Shown here piece after piece: positions 26,072 to 33,249 of a stretch of 64,000 bases of DNA. The stretch is taken from contig JAUIAU010000013.1 in NCBI GenBank assembly GCA_030425185.1, forward strand, positions 1 through 64,000, written 5' to 3'. Both the position numbers and the translations under genes were made by a program. The first letter of the stretch is position 1. Each line of letters starts with the position of its first letter. The notes under the pieces are model-generated. The model did no database searches. It worked only from the letters and a program-made list of their open reading frames with translations, and was not told the origin of the DNA. This stretch comes from Alphaproteobacteria bacterium (lineage in GTDB: Bacteria > Pseudomonadota > Alphaproteobacteria > Rhodobacterales > Rhodobacteraceae).

Positions 26072-27156
26072 GCGAGGGTCTCCGCCATGCGTTGCCGGGC
26101 CTCGGCGCACCAGGCGGCATCCGGGCGGAAGGGCCGGAACCCGAGGTCGAGGAAGCGGCCCCCCCGGCCCTCGACCGCCCGGCGCAGCAGGGGAACCTCC
26201 CAGCCGAACGCGTCATCCGTCGGGGCGACCGACGAGATCACGAGGTCCGCCCCGGCGATACCCTTGCGCAGCGCGTCGGTGAAACGGTGCGGCGGCGTCG
26301 CCCGCAGCGCCAGCGGGTCCGCCGCGAGCGCGTCGATCAGCGCCTCCGGGGTGATCTCGTCCGGTGTCCACAGGCTCCCGGGGTCCGGCCCGTACTCCTG
26401 GCAATCGGCGACGATGCGGCCCGCGCCCGTGCAGAGGTCATGCAGGACCGGGATGTCGCAGGCGGTGCCTACCAGCGCGATCCGCGGGCCCTCGGTCGGG
26501 GCGGCCGGGACGGGCAGGTCCTTCAGCGCGGCGCAATGGTCGTCGGCGGTCATCCAGCGCCCCGCGTTCCGCGCCGTGAAGCTTTCGGCGCCCCCCGGCG
26601 GCAGCGCCGCCAGGGCCGCCGCGCGCTGCCGGTCGGCCTCCAGCGCCGCGGCGAAGCGGTCCGGGTCGGGCCGTGCGCCGAGAACCGCCTGAAGCCTGTC
26701 GGTCAGCCGGGCCAGTTCGCTGCGGTTGAAGCGCGCGATGGCCGCGCTCAGCCCGTGGGTGAGGTTCCAAAGGTGCAGCGCCGGGCCCCGGGACGGCACA
26801 TGCCCGAGGCGGCGCATTTCCCGCGCGTACTGGTAGGCCGACAGCGCCGCCACGTCGTCGCGGGCGAAGATCAGCAGCGCGAACCGGTCGAAGGCCCCCG
26901 CCGCGAACCGGTGCAGGAAGCGGGCCGCGAACGGGTCCATGAAATCCTCCACCAGCGCTGCGACGGCGGGCACGGTGGCTCCGGTCCCGGCATCGTCGAG
27001 GGGGGGCGCCTTGATGTCGACGCAGCGCGCACCTGTCGCCTCGATCAGGGGCAGGGGGACGCCGCTGCCGAACACGCCCACGAGGCCGCCCGCCGGGGCG
27101 GGGACGCCATCGGCGCGCGTGGCAAACGCCCGTTCCAATGCGCTGGCGTCGGTCAA
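26068..27156 (-). CDS. 2-hydroxyacyl-CoA dehydratase-like subunit (first of pair)
   Basis: This protein of about 362 residues shows the family layout: GSGVPLPLIEATGARCVDIKAP at the N-terminus, SAYQYAREMRRLGHVP with PALHLWNLTHG, then GTACDIPVLHDL and IVADCQEYG in the second half. A TTG start at 27156 is chosen because GGAGAAGG lies just upstream. The earlier ATG at 27216 would translate through the shared MarR operator sequence. It is divergent from the second MarR gene. In characterised systems such subunits form an oxygen-sensitive 4Fe-4S heterodimer; here some expected cysteines seem to be missing. Confidence 0.72.
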   Translation of the reverse strand: MTDASALERAFATRADGVPAPAGGLVGVFGSGVPLPLIEATGARCVDIKAPPLDDAGTGATVPAVAALVEDFMDPFAARFLHRFAAGAFDRFALLIFARDDVAALSAYQYAREMRRLGHVPSRGPALHLWNLTHGLSAAIARFNRSELARLTDRLQAVLGARPDPDRFAAALEADRQRAAALAALPPGGAESFTARNAGRWMTADDHCAALKDLPVPAAPTEGPRIALVGTACDIPVLHDLCTGAGRIVADCQEYGPDPGSLWTPDEITPEALIDALAADPLALRATPPHRFTDALRKGIAGADLVISSVAPTDDAFGWEVPLLRRAVEGRGGRFLDLGFRPFRPDAAWCAEARQRMAETLA

Positions 27157-27170
27157 CGCGCCTTCTCCCC

Positions 27171-27197
27171 GTGGCCAATATGGTTCACCATGGAAAC
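27171..27197. promoter_or_regulatory. MarR-type operator shared with the TRAP operon
   Basis: The stretch starts GTGGCCAATATGGTTCA and continues to CCATGGAAAC, forming an imperfect inverted repeat centred on CCATGG. The first 17 bases are identical to 19460-19476 (only the bases after the shared word differ). It lies in the divergent gap between the dehydratase-like gene and the second MarR gene, suitable for control of both. Confidence 0.6.
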
Positions 27198-27278
27198 TTG
27201 TTGTCCCGCCTGTCAACCTGCGAAATTTGACAGGGAGGGCGGATGCCGACTAGCCAGAGATGTCTGGCAGGAGCGAAC

Positions 27279-27776
27279 ATGACCGATCAGCCCGAGGACC
27301 CCGCCGAAGCGGGCATCCGCCTTGGCCACCTGGAGACGGACCTGTCCTTCGTGACTCGGATCCTGCGGACGCAGATCCAGGAGCGCAACGCCCGGTTCTA
27401 CCGCGCCCACGGCGCCGCGGGCGGCGAGGTCGCCGTCCTCAGCCTGATCGCCATGAACCCCGGCATGACCCAGAAGGACCTTGCCCGCGCGGTCGTTCTG
27501 AAGAAATCGGCCCTGACAAAGCTGGTCAACGAGATGGACGCGCAGGGCCTGATCGAACGCCGCAAGGAGTGCGCCGATCTTCGGTTGAACGCCCTGCACC
27601 TGACCCCGCACGGGCAGGAGCGCCTTGCGCGGATGCGGCCCGAGATGACGGCCCTGCAGGAGGCCCTTCTCGCGCCGCTGTCACCCGGCGAACGGGTGAT
27701 GCTGTTCGAACTCCTGTGGCGCCTCGTCGGATCGCTGGAGGGCCCGTTCGGCGACGAGGGCGGCTCCGACGCTTGA
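27279..27776 (+). CDS. MarR family transcriptional regulator
   Basis: This 165-residue winged-helix protein has NPGMTQKDLARAVVLKKSALTKLVNEMDAQGLIERR, closely similar to the MarR protein at 18786-19274. Both start MTD and have the same length. That similarity and AGGAG 5 nt upstream favour the ATG at 27279. An in-frame ATG at 27243 also has a good ribosome site, so a 177-residue form is possible. It is divergent from the dehydratase genes and lies 63 nt upstream of the CoA-transferase gene. It likely senses a pathway CoA ester or acid. Confidence 0.9.
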   Translation: MTDQPEDPAEAGIRLGHLETDLSFVTRILRTQIQERNARFYRAHGAAGGEVAVLSLIAMNPGMTQKDLARAVVLKKSALTKLVNEMDAQGLIERRKECADLRLNALHLTPHGQERLARMRPEMTALQEALLAPLSPGERVMLFELLWRLVGSLEGPFGDEGGSDA

Positions 27777-27791
27777 CAGGGTCCGGAAGAC

Positions 27792-27808
27792 GGTTTCATC
27801 TGGAAACC
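27792..27808. promoter_or_regulatory. MarR-type inverted repeat before the CoA-transferase gene
   Basis: GGTTTC-ATCTG-GAAACC lies between the MarR stop and the CoA-transferase start. It has the same arm and spacer lengths as the GGTTCA/TGAACC-type site at 19471. It suggests a third operator of the same regulon. Confidence 0.5.
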
Positions 27809-27839
27809 ATTGTTTCGTGGCCGGAGGAGGGGAGGGGTC

Positions 27840-29003
27840 ATGCCGAAACCGCTCGAAGGCGTGCGCGTCGCGGACTTCAGCCATGTCATCGCGGGGCCGC
27901 TCGCCACCCAGTTCCTGAACCTTCTCGGGGCCGAGGTGATCAAGGTCGAGCCGCCCGCGGGCGATCCGATGCGGTTCTATACCCGCGATCCGGCCCGGCG
28001 CGGCCGGGCGGACCCCTTTGTCGGGGCCAACGCGGGCAAGAAGTCCGTCGTGCTCGACCTCAAGTCGGCCGGGGGCCGGGCCGCGGCGCAGGCGCTCGTC
28101 GCGACCTGCGATATCTTCGTCGAGAACTTCCGGCCCGGCGTGGCCCGGCGTCTCGGCCTCGGCGCGGACGAACTGACCGCGCGGCACCCGTCGCTGATCT
28201 ACTGTTCCGTTTCCGGCTTCGGCCAGTCGGGACCGATGCGCGACTACCCGGCCATCGACCAGGTCATCCAGAGCATGTCCGGGCTGATGCTGCTCTCGGG
28301 CCATGACGGCGATCCCGCGCAGCGGATCGGTTTTCCCATCGTCGACACCTACAGCGCGCTGATCGCGGCCTTCGCCATTGTCGCCGCCGTGGCCCAGCGG
28401 CGCGGCGACCCGCAGGGCCGCGGGCAGGTCATCGACGTCTCGATGCTCGACGCCACGATGGTGATGATGAGCTCGGTGATCGTCCCGATGATGATCTCGG
28501 GCGAGACGCCGGTGCGCGCGGGCAACCGGGGCTTCTCCGGGGCGCCTACCGCCGACACCTTTCCCACGCAGGAGGGCGAGATCACGATCGGCGCGGTCCA
28601 GCCAACGCAGGTTGCGCGGCTGTTCGCGGCCCTCGGCTGTGACGGCCTGCTGGACGACCCGCGTTTCGCCACGCCCGACGCGCGCATGACGAATGACACC
28701 GCGATGCGCGCGGAACTGCTGGCGCGCTTCGCCACCCGCACCGCGGCGGAGTGGGAGGCCGTCCTCGCCGAGGCGGGCGTGCCCGCGGGCAAGGTCCGCC
28801 GCCCGGACGAGGCCCTCGCGCTGCCGCAGCTCGCGGACCGGGACCTCTTCGTCGATCTCGACACCGGCGAGCGGGTGCTGAACGCCGGGTTCCGCTTCGC
28901 CCGCGACGGACCCGGCCTGCGCGGCTGCGCACCCGATCTCGGGGAGCACAGCGCCGAGATTCTCGCCTCCCTCGGGGTCGCCGCGGTGGAGCGAGAAACC
29001 TGA
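27840..29003 (+). CDS. CaiB/BaiF family (class III) CoA-transferase
   Basis: This 387-residue protein has the class III signature: LEGVRVADFSHVIAGPLATQFLNLLGAEVIKVEPP at the start, the conserved GRG-like KKSVVLDLKSAGGR, and SGFGQSGP. The catalytic aspartate is in the region after GRGQVIDVSMLDA. The enzymes move CoA between acyl-CoA donors and carboxylates. The ATG at 27840 follows GGAGGAGGGGAGGGG. Its place by dehydratase-like subunits mirrors the FldA-FldBC pairing used for 2-hydroxy acids. The exact acid is not known. Confidence 0.9.
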   Translation: MPKPLEGVRVADFSHVIAGPLATQFLNLLGAEVIKVEPPAGDPMRFYTRDPARRGRADPFVGANAGKKSVVLDLKSAGGRAAAQALVATCDIFVENFRPGVARRLGLGADELTARHPSLIYCSVSGFGQSGPMRDYPAIDQVIQSMSGLMLLSGHDGDPAQRIGFPIVDTYSALIAAFAIVAAVAQRRGDPQGRGQVIDVSMLDATMVMMSSVIVPMMISGETPVRAGNRGFSGAPTADTFPTQEGEITIGAVQPTQVARLFAALGCDGLLDDPRFATPDARMTNDTAMRAELLARFATRTAAEWEAVLAEAGVPAGKVRRPDEALALPQLADRDLFVDLDTGERVLNAGFRFARDGPGLRGCAPDLGEHSAEILASLGVAAVERET

Positions 29004-29041
29004 GGCCGGTTTCTTTCAGCGCCGGTCCTCGCGCGCCGCGA

Positions 29042-30394
29042 TCAGCCGTCCCGGCGCGCGGGTCCGGTGTCGGTCGGCAGGCGCAGCGCGGCCTCGAAGC
29101 CCGACGTGCTGCCCGGACGCGGCGAGGTCAGCCGCAGCGGGCTGCCGATCCGGTCCGCGATGGCCGCCACGATGGCGAGGCCGAGGCCGCTGCCCTCGCT
29201 GCTGGCGCCTGCGCGCTCGAAGCGGCCGGTCAGCCGGTCCAGCGCCTCGCGCGGCACCGCCGGCCCGTCGTTGGCCACGGCAAGCTCGCCGTCGGCCGAC
29301 AAGGTCACGGTGACCGGGCCGCCCGGTGCGCCGTGGCGCAACGCGTTCTCCACCAGGTTCCGGCAGAGGATGGCGAAGGCGTCCGGATCGATGTCGGACA
29401 TCACCGGGATGTCCGGCACCTGCAGGCGGATGCGGTCCGCGGCCCCCGATCGGCCAAGATCGTCGGCCACGATGCGCGCGACGGCCCGCAGGTCGGCGCT
29501 GCGGTCGAGGCGCAATTGCCCGCCCTCGGCCCGCGCCAGCTGCATCAGCCGTTCCGACAGCCGCGTCAGCCGCTTCAGCGTGGCCTCGATATCGGCGGCC
29601 CGCGCCTCGATGGCCGGATCGGAGGTCTCGGAGCGCAGCCGCTGGGTCTGGGCGATGGCCCCGGCCAGCGGCGTGCGCAACTCGTGGGCCGCGTTGGCCG
29701 CGAAGCTGCGCTCGGCCTCGAAGGCATGGCGCAGCCGGTCGAGCAGGCTGTTCAGGGTGCCGGCCAGCGGGGCGATCTCGGACGGCAGGTCGCCGGTCGG
29801 GACCGGGGACAGGTCGCGGGCATGGCGGGCTTCGAGGTTGCCGCGGAACCGCCGCAGCGCCCCGAGGCTGGTGCGCACCGCCAGCACGATGGCCAGCAGC
29901 GCGACCGGCAGGATCACCAGCAGCGGCAGCCCCAGACCGATCTGGATCTCGCGGGCAACCGACGCGCGATGCTCCAGCGGCTCGGCGACGGTGATGCGGA
30001 CGGTGCCCTGCAACGCGGCATCGCTGTAGAGCCGGTGGGTGTCGGTCTGCCGGAACCCGGTGCCGTCGTAGGGCGGGAAGACCTCCGGGTCGGCGGCATG
30101 GGATTGCAGCAGCACGCGGCCCTGCGCGTCGCGCACGACATAAGTGAAATACTCGTCATGCGCCCGCACCGGGGCGAGGCGCTGGGTGATCCCCTCGTCC
30201 TCGCGGCCCACGATGTCGGTGACGGCCAGCGGCAGGATGCGCTCGGCGGTCTCGCGCAGGGCGCTGTCGAAGACCTCGTCCATCTCCTCGCGCAAGAGCA
30301 GCGCCGTCGTTGTCGCCGCCCCGACCCAAAGGACGGTCAGGATCAGCCCCACCGACAGCCCGACCCGGGCCTGCAGGCTGCGCGGCAGTCTCAT
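29042..30394 (-). CDS. QseC/PmrB-like sensor histidine kinase
   Basis: This kinase of about 450 residues has TM1 near residues 10-33, a periplasmic sensor of about 130 residues, TM2 near 165-188, and a HAMP-like linker. HisKA (AAHELRTPLAGAI), NLVENALRHG and GSGLGLAIV complete a functional kinase core. The ATG at 30394 overlaps the response-regulator stop by 4 nt (ATGA), so the two are translationally coupled. The gene order and PepSY/DUF2271 neighbours resemble QseBC-type systems next to flavin electron-transfer genes. It is convergent with the CoA-transferase gene. Confidence 0.9.
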   Translation of the reverse strand: MRLPRSLQARVGLSVGLILTVLWVGAATTTALLLREEMDEVFDSALRETAERILPLAVTDIVGREDEGITQRLAPVRAHDEYFTYVVRDAQGRVLLQSHAADPEVFPPYDGTGFRQTDTHRLYSDAALQGTVRITVAEPLEHRASVAREIQIGLGLPLLVILPVALLAIVLAVRTSLGALRRFRGNLEARHARDLSPVPTGDLPSEIAPLAGTLNSLLDRLRHAFEAERSFAANAAHELRTPLAGAIAQTQRLRSETSDPAIEARAADIEATLKRLTRLSERLMQLARAEGGQLRLDRSADLRAVARIVADDLGRSGAADRIRLQVPDIPVMSDIDPDAFAILCRNLVENALRHGAPGGPVTVTLSADGELAVANDGPAVPREALDRLTGRFERAGASSEGSGLGLAIVAAIADRIGSPLRLTSPRPGSTSGFEAALRLPTDTGPARRDG

Positions 30395-31050
30395 GGCTTG
30401 CCCAGGCGGTAGCCCAGCCCGCGCTCGGTCACGATCACCGCGCTGCCCAGCTTCTTGCGCAGGCGGCTGACATGGACCTCGATGGTGTTGCTCTCGACCT
30501 CGGCATCGAAGGCGTAGAGCTTTTCTTCCAGTTGCGCCTTGGACAGCAACTGGCCCGGGCGGGCGAGGAAGGCCTCGAACAGCGCCCATTCCCGCGCGGT
30601 CAGCGAGACCGGCTTGCCGTCCCGGTGCACGCTGCGCGCGGCGAGATCGACGTCGAGCGCGCCGTGGCTCAGGATCGGGTTCGGATTGCCGGTATAGCGC
30701 CGGGCCACCGAGCCGATCCGGGCCGACAACTCGGCCAGGTCGAAGGGCTTCACGAGATAGTCGTCGGCCCCGGCGTTCAGCCCCTCGATCCGGTCCGACA
30801 CCTGGTCGAGCGCGGTCAGGATGATGACCGGCGTGACATCGCCCCGGCTCCTGAGCGCCTTCAGGAACGTGATGCCGCGCCCGTCGGGCAGCATCAGGTC
30901 CAGCAGGATCAGGTCGTAGCCGGTGCTGCGCTGGGCGTCGCCCGCCGCGTCCAGCCGCTGCACCCAGTCCACCGATTGCCCGTCGGCGGCGATCTGGTCG
31001 CGTACCGCGGCGCCCAGCACCGTGTCGTCCTCGATCAGCAGGATGCGCAT
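30391..31050 (-). CDS. OmpR-family response regulator (QseB/PmrA-like)
   Basis: This 219-residue regulator has a receiver (MRILLIEDD, LILLDLMLPDG, Lys in DDYLVKPF) and a C-terminal winged helix (LTAREWALFEAFL, SNTIEVHVSRLRKKLG). The ATG at 31050 is used because the receiver begins there; an in-frame start at 31104 only adds an unrelated leader. It is divergent from the PepSY/cytochrome b genes. Direct repeats CTGACGC...GCTGACG at 31096-31112 in the shared promoter region fit its likely binding sites. Confidence 0.92.
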   Translation of the reverse strand: MRILLIEDDTVLGAAVRDQIAADGQSVDWVQRLDAAGDAQRSTGYDLILLDLMLPDGRGITFLKALRSRGDVTPVIILTALDQVSDRIEGLNAGADDYLVKPFDLAELSARIGSVARRYTGNPNPILSHGALDVDLAARSVHRDGKPVSLTAREWALFEAFLARPGQLLSKAQLEEKLYAFDAEVESNTIEVHVSRLRKKLGSAVIVTERGLGYRLGKP

Positions 31051-31095
31051 GGGGATGTCCGTTCCGTTTCGTCCGGTCCTGCTTGGGGCTGCGGT

Positions 31096-31147
31096 CTGAC
31101 GCAAAGCTGACGAAGGCCGCGGGCCCGCTTCAGGTTGCCGTCAGGTT
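31096..31147. promoter_or_regulatory. Four-box operator (11-23-11 spacing), promoter A
   Basis: CTGACG starts at 31096 and 31107, and TCAGGTT starts at 31130 and 31141. Start-to-start distances are 11, 23 and 11. The TCAGG boxes read CCTGA on the other strand. The same four boxes with the same spacing occur at 32264-32313. They probably bind the OmpR-type regulator as tandem dimers and control both divergent transcripts. Confidence 0.65.
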
Positions 31148-31195
31148 CGGCGCGCAAGACCGCTCCCAAGATGGCCGCAACGAGGAGTTTGGCCC

Positions 31196-31519
31196 ATGAG
31201 ACGGACGCTGACAATTCTCGCGCTCGCCGCACTTGTCCCGGCCGGCGTGGCCCGGGCCGACGAGGACTGCTTCGTGCCGATGGCCGACTGGCAGCCGCGC
31301 GACGCGGTCGCCGCGATGGCCGAGGCGCAGGGCTGGACCGTGCGGCGCATCAAGATCGACGACGGCTGTTACGAGGTGGACGGGCGCGACGCCGAGGGCC
31401 GCAGCATCGAGGTGACGCTGCACCCGGGCACGCTCCGGATTCTCCAGATCGAATACGAAGACCATGACGAGGACGACCGAGATCGTCCCATCGTCACCCG
31501 GAAAGGAGACGACGAATGA
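31196..31519 (+). CDS. PepSY domain periplasmic protein
   Basis: This 107-residue protein has a signal peptide (MRRTLTILALAALVPAGVARA) and a single PepSY domain. The pattern AMAEAQGWTVRRIKIDDGCYEVDGRD...GRSIEVTLHPGTLRIL is diagnostic. Two cysteines remain in the mature part and could form a disulfide. GAGGAG precedes the ATG. It overlaps the cytochrome b gene by 4 nt. PepSY proteins in such operons are probably regulators or partners of flavin-linked electron transfer. Confidence 0.88.
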   Translation: MRRTLTILALAALVPAGVARADEDCFVPMADWQPRDAVAAMAEAQGWTVRRIKIDDGCYEVDGRDAEGRSIEVTLHPGTLRILQIEYEDHDEDDRDRPIVTRKGDDE

Positions 31520-32175
31520 CCGACACTTCCCTGCCGTCCGGGGCCGCCGCCCCGGCGACCGTGCGGGTCTGGGACCCGATGGTGCGGGTGTTCCACTGGG
31601 GGCTCGTGGCGGCCTTCGCGGTGGCCTGGCTCAGCGCCGAGGAAATCCAGACCGTCCACGAGTTTGCGGGCTACACCGTGGCGGGCCTCGTGGCCTTCCG
31701 CCTGGTCTGGGGGCTGACCGGCAGCCGCTATGCGCGCTTCACCCAGTTCGTGAAGGGCCCGAAGGACGTGCTGGCCTACCTGCGCGACATGGTGCGCGGC
31801 AGCGAGCGGCGGCACCTCGGGCACAACCCGGCGGGGGCGGCGATGATCGTGGCGCTGCTGGTCACCCTGTCGGGCACCGCCTTCACCGGCTGGCTGATGG
31901 AAGAGCCCGAGCGCGTCGCGATGCTGCCCGACCTGCCCGCGATCGTCGCCCCGGCCTTTGCCGACGAGGACGGCGGGTACGCGGCCTATGGCGAGCGTGG
32001 CGGCGTGGACGGCACGCTGAAGGAGGTTCACGAGACGCTGGCGAACCTGATGCTGCTGCTCGCGGCGCTGCACGTCGGCGGCGTGGTGCTGGCCTCGTTC
32101 CGGCACGAAGAGAACCTCGCCCGTGCGATGGTCACAGGCCAGAAGCGCGCCCCCGGCGAGCACGACATCGCCTGA
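31516..32175 (+). CDS. Cytochrome b561-like membrane protein
   Basis: This 219-residue protein has four to five predicted membrane helices and haem-ligand-like histidines in VFHWGL, TVHEFAGY, VHETL and AALHVGG. It fits the bacterial cytochrome b561/Ni-Fe hydrogenase b-subunit family. It likely passes electrons across the membrane to or from a periplasmic partner. It starts inside the PepSY stop codon (ATGA). A strong terminator follows at 32218-32246, so PepSY and cytochrome b form a two-gene transcript. Confidence 0.88.
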   Translation: MTDTSLPSGAAAPATVRVWDPMVRVFHWGLVAAFAVAWLSAEEIQTVHEFAGYTVAGLVAFRLVWGLTGSRYARFTQFVKGPKDVLAYLRDMVRGSERRHLGHNPAGAAMIVALLVTLSGTAFTGWLMEEPERVAMLPDLPAIVAPAFADEDGGYAAYGERGGVDGTLKEVHETLANLMLLLAALHVGGVVLASFRHEENLARAMVTGQKRAPGEHDIA

Positions 32176-32217
32176 CCCCGAGTTTCCTCCCTGGCCGACT
32201 GTCCCTTCGGCCCCTCT

Positions 32218-32246
32218 GGCCCCGCCCTCCCCGGCGGGGCCTTTTT
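32218..32246 (+). terminator. Rho-independent terminator after cytochrome b gene
   Basis: GGCCCCGCC at 32218-32226 pairs perfectly with GGCGGGGCC at 32233-32241, followed by five T residues. It separates the PepSY/cytochrome b transcript from the next promoter, whose boxes begin 18 nt further on. Confidence 0.85.
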
Positions 32247-32263
32247 CGGTCCGGACGGCGTTC

Positions 32264-32313
32264 CTGACGCCAAGCTGAAGCGGGTTTTCCCGCGCCGTCA
32301 GGAAGCGCTCAGG
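32264..32313. promoter_or_regulatory. Four-box operator (11-23-11 spacing), promoter B
   Basis: CTGACGC at 32264, CTGAAG at 32275, TCAGG at 32298 and TCAGG at 32309 repeat the box order and exact spacing of promoter A (31096-31147). The central sequences differ. It lies about 50-95 nt before the Asp-rich protein gene and likely drives the second operon under the same regulator. Confidence 0.65.
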
Positions 32314-32360
32314 TCCGCCCCCCAGGTATCGGGACAGCAGACGACAAAGGAGACCCTGCA

Positions 32361-32726
32361 ATGAAAAAGATCCTCGCACTTCTCGTGGCCTCCACCGCCC
32401 TGACGGCGACCATCGGCGTTCCGGCCTGGAGCGCCATGCAGGCCCCCGGCGATGGCGTTCGCGGCCAGATCTCGGCGCTGATGGAGCGGGCCGGCGACAG
32501 CCTGCCGATCGTGCTCGCCTCCGACGACGACGACGATGACGACCACGACGGATACCGCGCGTCCGGGCGTTACGGCCATGACGACGATGACGACGACTGC
32601 GACGATGACCACGATGACGACGACTGCCGCGGCTCGGCCGCGAACCCGGCCCCGGCCGGCACCGTGGCCCCGCCGCAGAACGGTCTCTTCGGCTCGGGCG
32701 CCGCGCCGCAGGTCCGGACCAACTGA
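32361..32726 (+). CDS. Secreted Asp/His-rich small protein
   Basis: This 121-residue protein has a clear signal peptide (about 25 residues, ending AWSA). The mature part has two clusters of aspartates with interspersed His and Cys (DDDDDDDHDG; then DDDDDDCDDDHDDDDC) and a Pro/Gly-rich tail. It resembles no family that I recognise. The composition suggests binding of divalent cations. AAAGGAG lies 8 nt before the ATG. As first gene of an operon ending with a metal ATPase, it may buffer periplasmic metal. Confidence 0.75.
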   Translation: MKKILALLVASTALTATIGVPAWSAMQAPGDGVRGQISALMERAGDSLPIVLASDDDDDDDHDGYRASGRYGHDDDDDDCDDDHDDDDCRGSAANPAPAGTVAPPQNGLFGSGAAPQVRTN

Positions 32727-32767
32727 ACCGCCGTCGCTCCAACCTTCTCCGAAAAGGACCCCCCGGA

Positions 32768-33238
32768 ATGAAATCGCTTCTCGCAACCCTCGCGCTGACC
32801 ACGGCGCTCACGGTCCCCGGCCTCGCCTCCGCGCGGCCGGTGACGCTGACCACCACGATGGCGAACTACGGCGGCCCCGGTGCCTATCTCGCGCTCTACG
32901 TCACGGATTCCTCGGGGGCCTATGTCGGCAGCCTGTGGATGGCGGGCGGCAAGTCCCGCTACTACGAGCACCTGCGCGACTGGTACCGCGCCACCGGCGG
33001 TGACACCGCCCACATCAACGGGATCACCGGGGCCAGCGTCGGCAGCGGCCGGACGCTGGAGATCAGCCTCGACCTGTCGGACGCGCTCTTCGATGCGGGC
33101 TACACGCTGCACATCGACGCCGCCGCCGAGGACATGCGCGACAGCCCGAACGAGGTGGCCGTACCGCTGACGAAGGCCGGCGCGGGCACGCCGGTGCCCG
33201 GCCGCCGCTACATCGCCAGCTTCACCTACGCGATGTGA
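32768..33238 (+). CDS. DUF2271 periplasmic protein
   Basis: This 156-residue protein has a signal peptide (ending LASA) and a DUF2271 pattern: VTLTTTMANYGGPGAYLALYVTDSSG, SLWMAGGKSRYYEHLRDWYR and ITGASVGSGRTL. DUF2271 proteins accompany PepSY/flavodoxin reductases and ApbE in flavin-based electron-transfer clusters. Their role is not defined; they may be electron acceptors or cargo. AAAAGGA precedes the ATG. The stop overlaps the region just before the reductase start. Confidence 0.85.
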   Translation: MKSLLATLALTTALTVPGLASARPVTLTTTMANYGGPGAYLALYVTDSSGAYVGSLWMAGGKSRYYEHLRDWYRATGGDTAHINGITGASVGSGRTLEISLDLSDALFDAGYTLHIDAAAEDMRDSPNEVAVPLTKAGAGTPVPGRRYIASFTYAM

Positions 33239-33249
33239 GGGAGAGGGCC

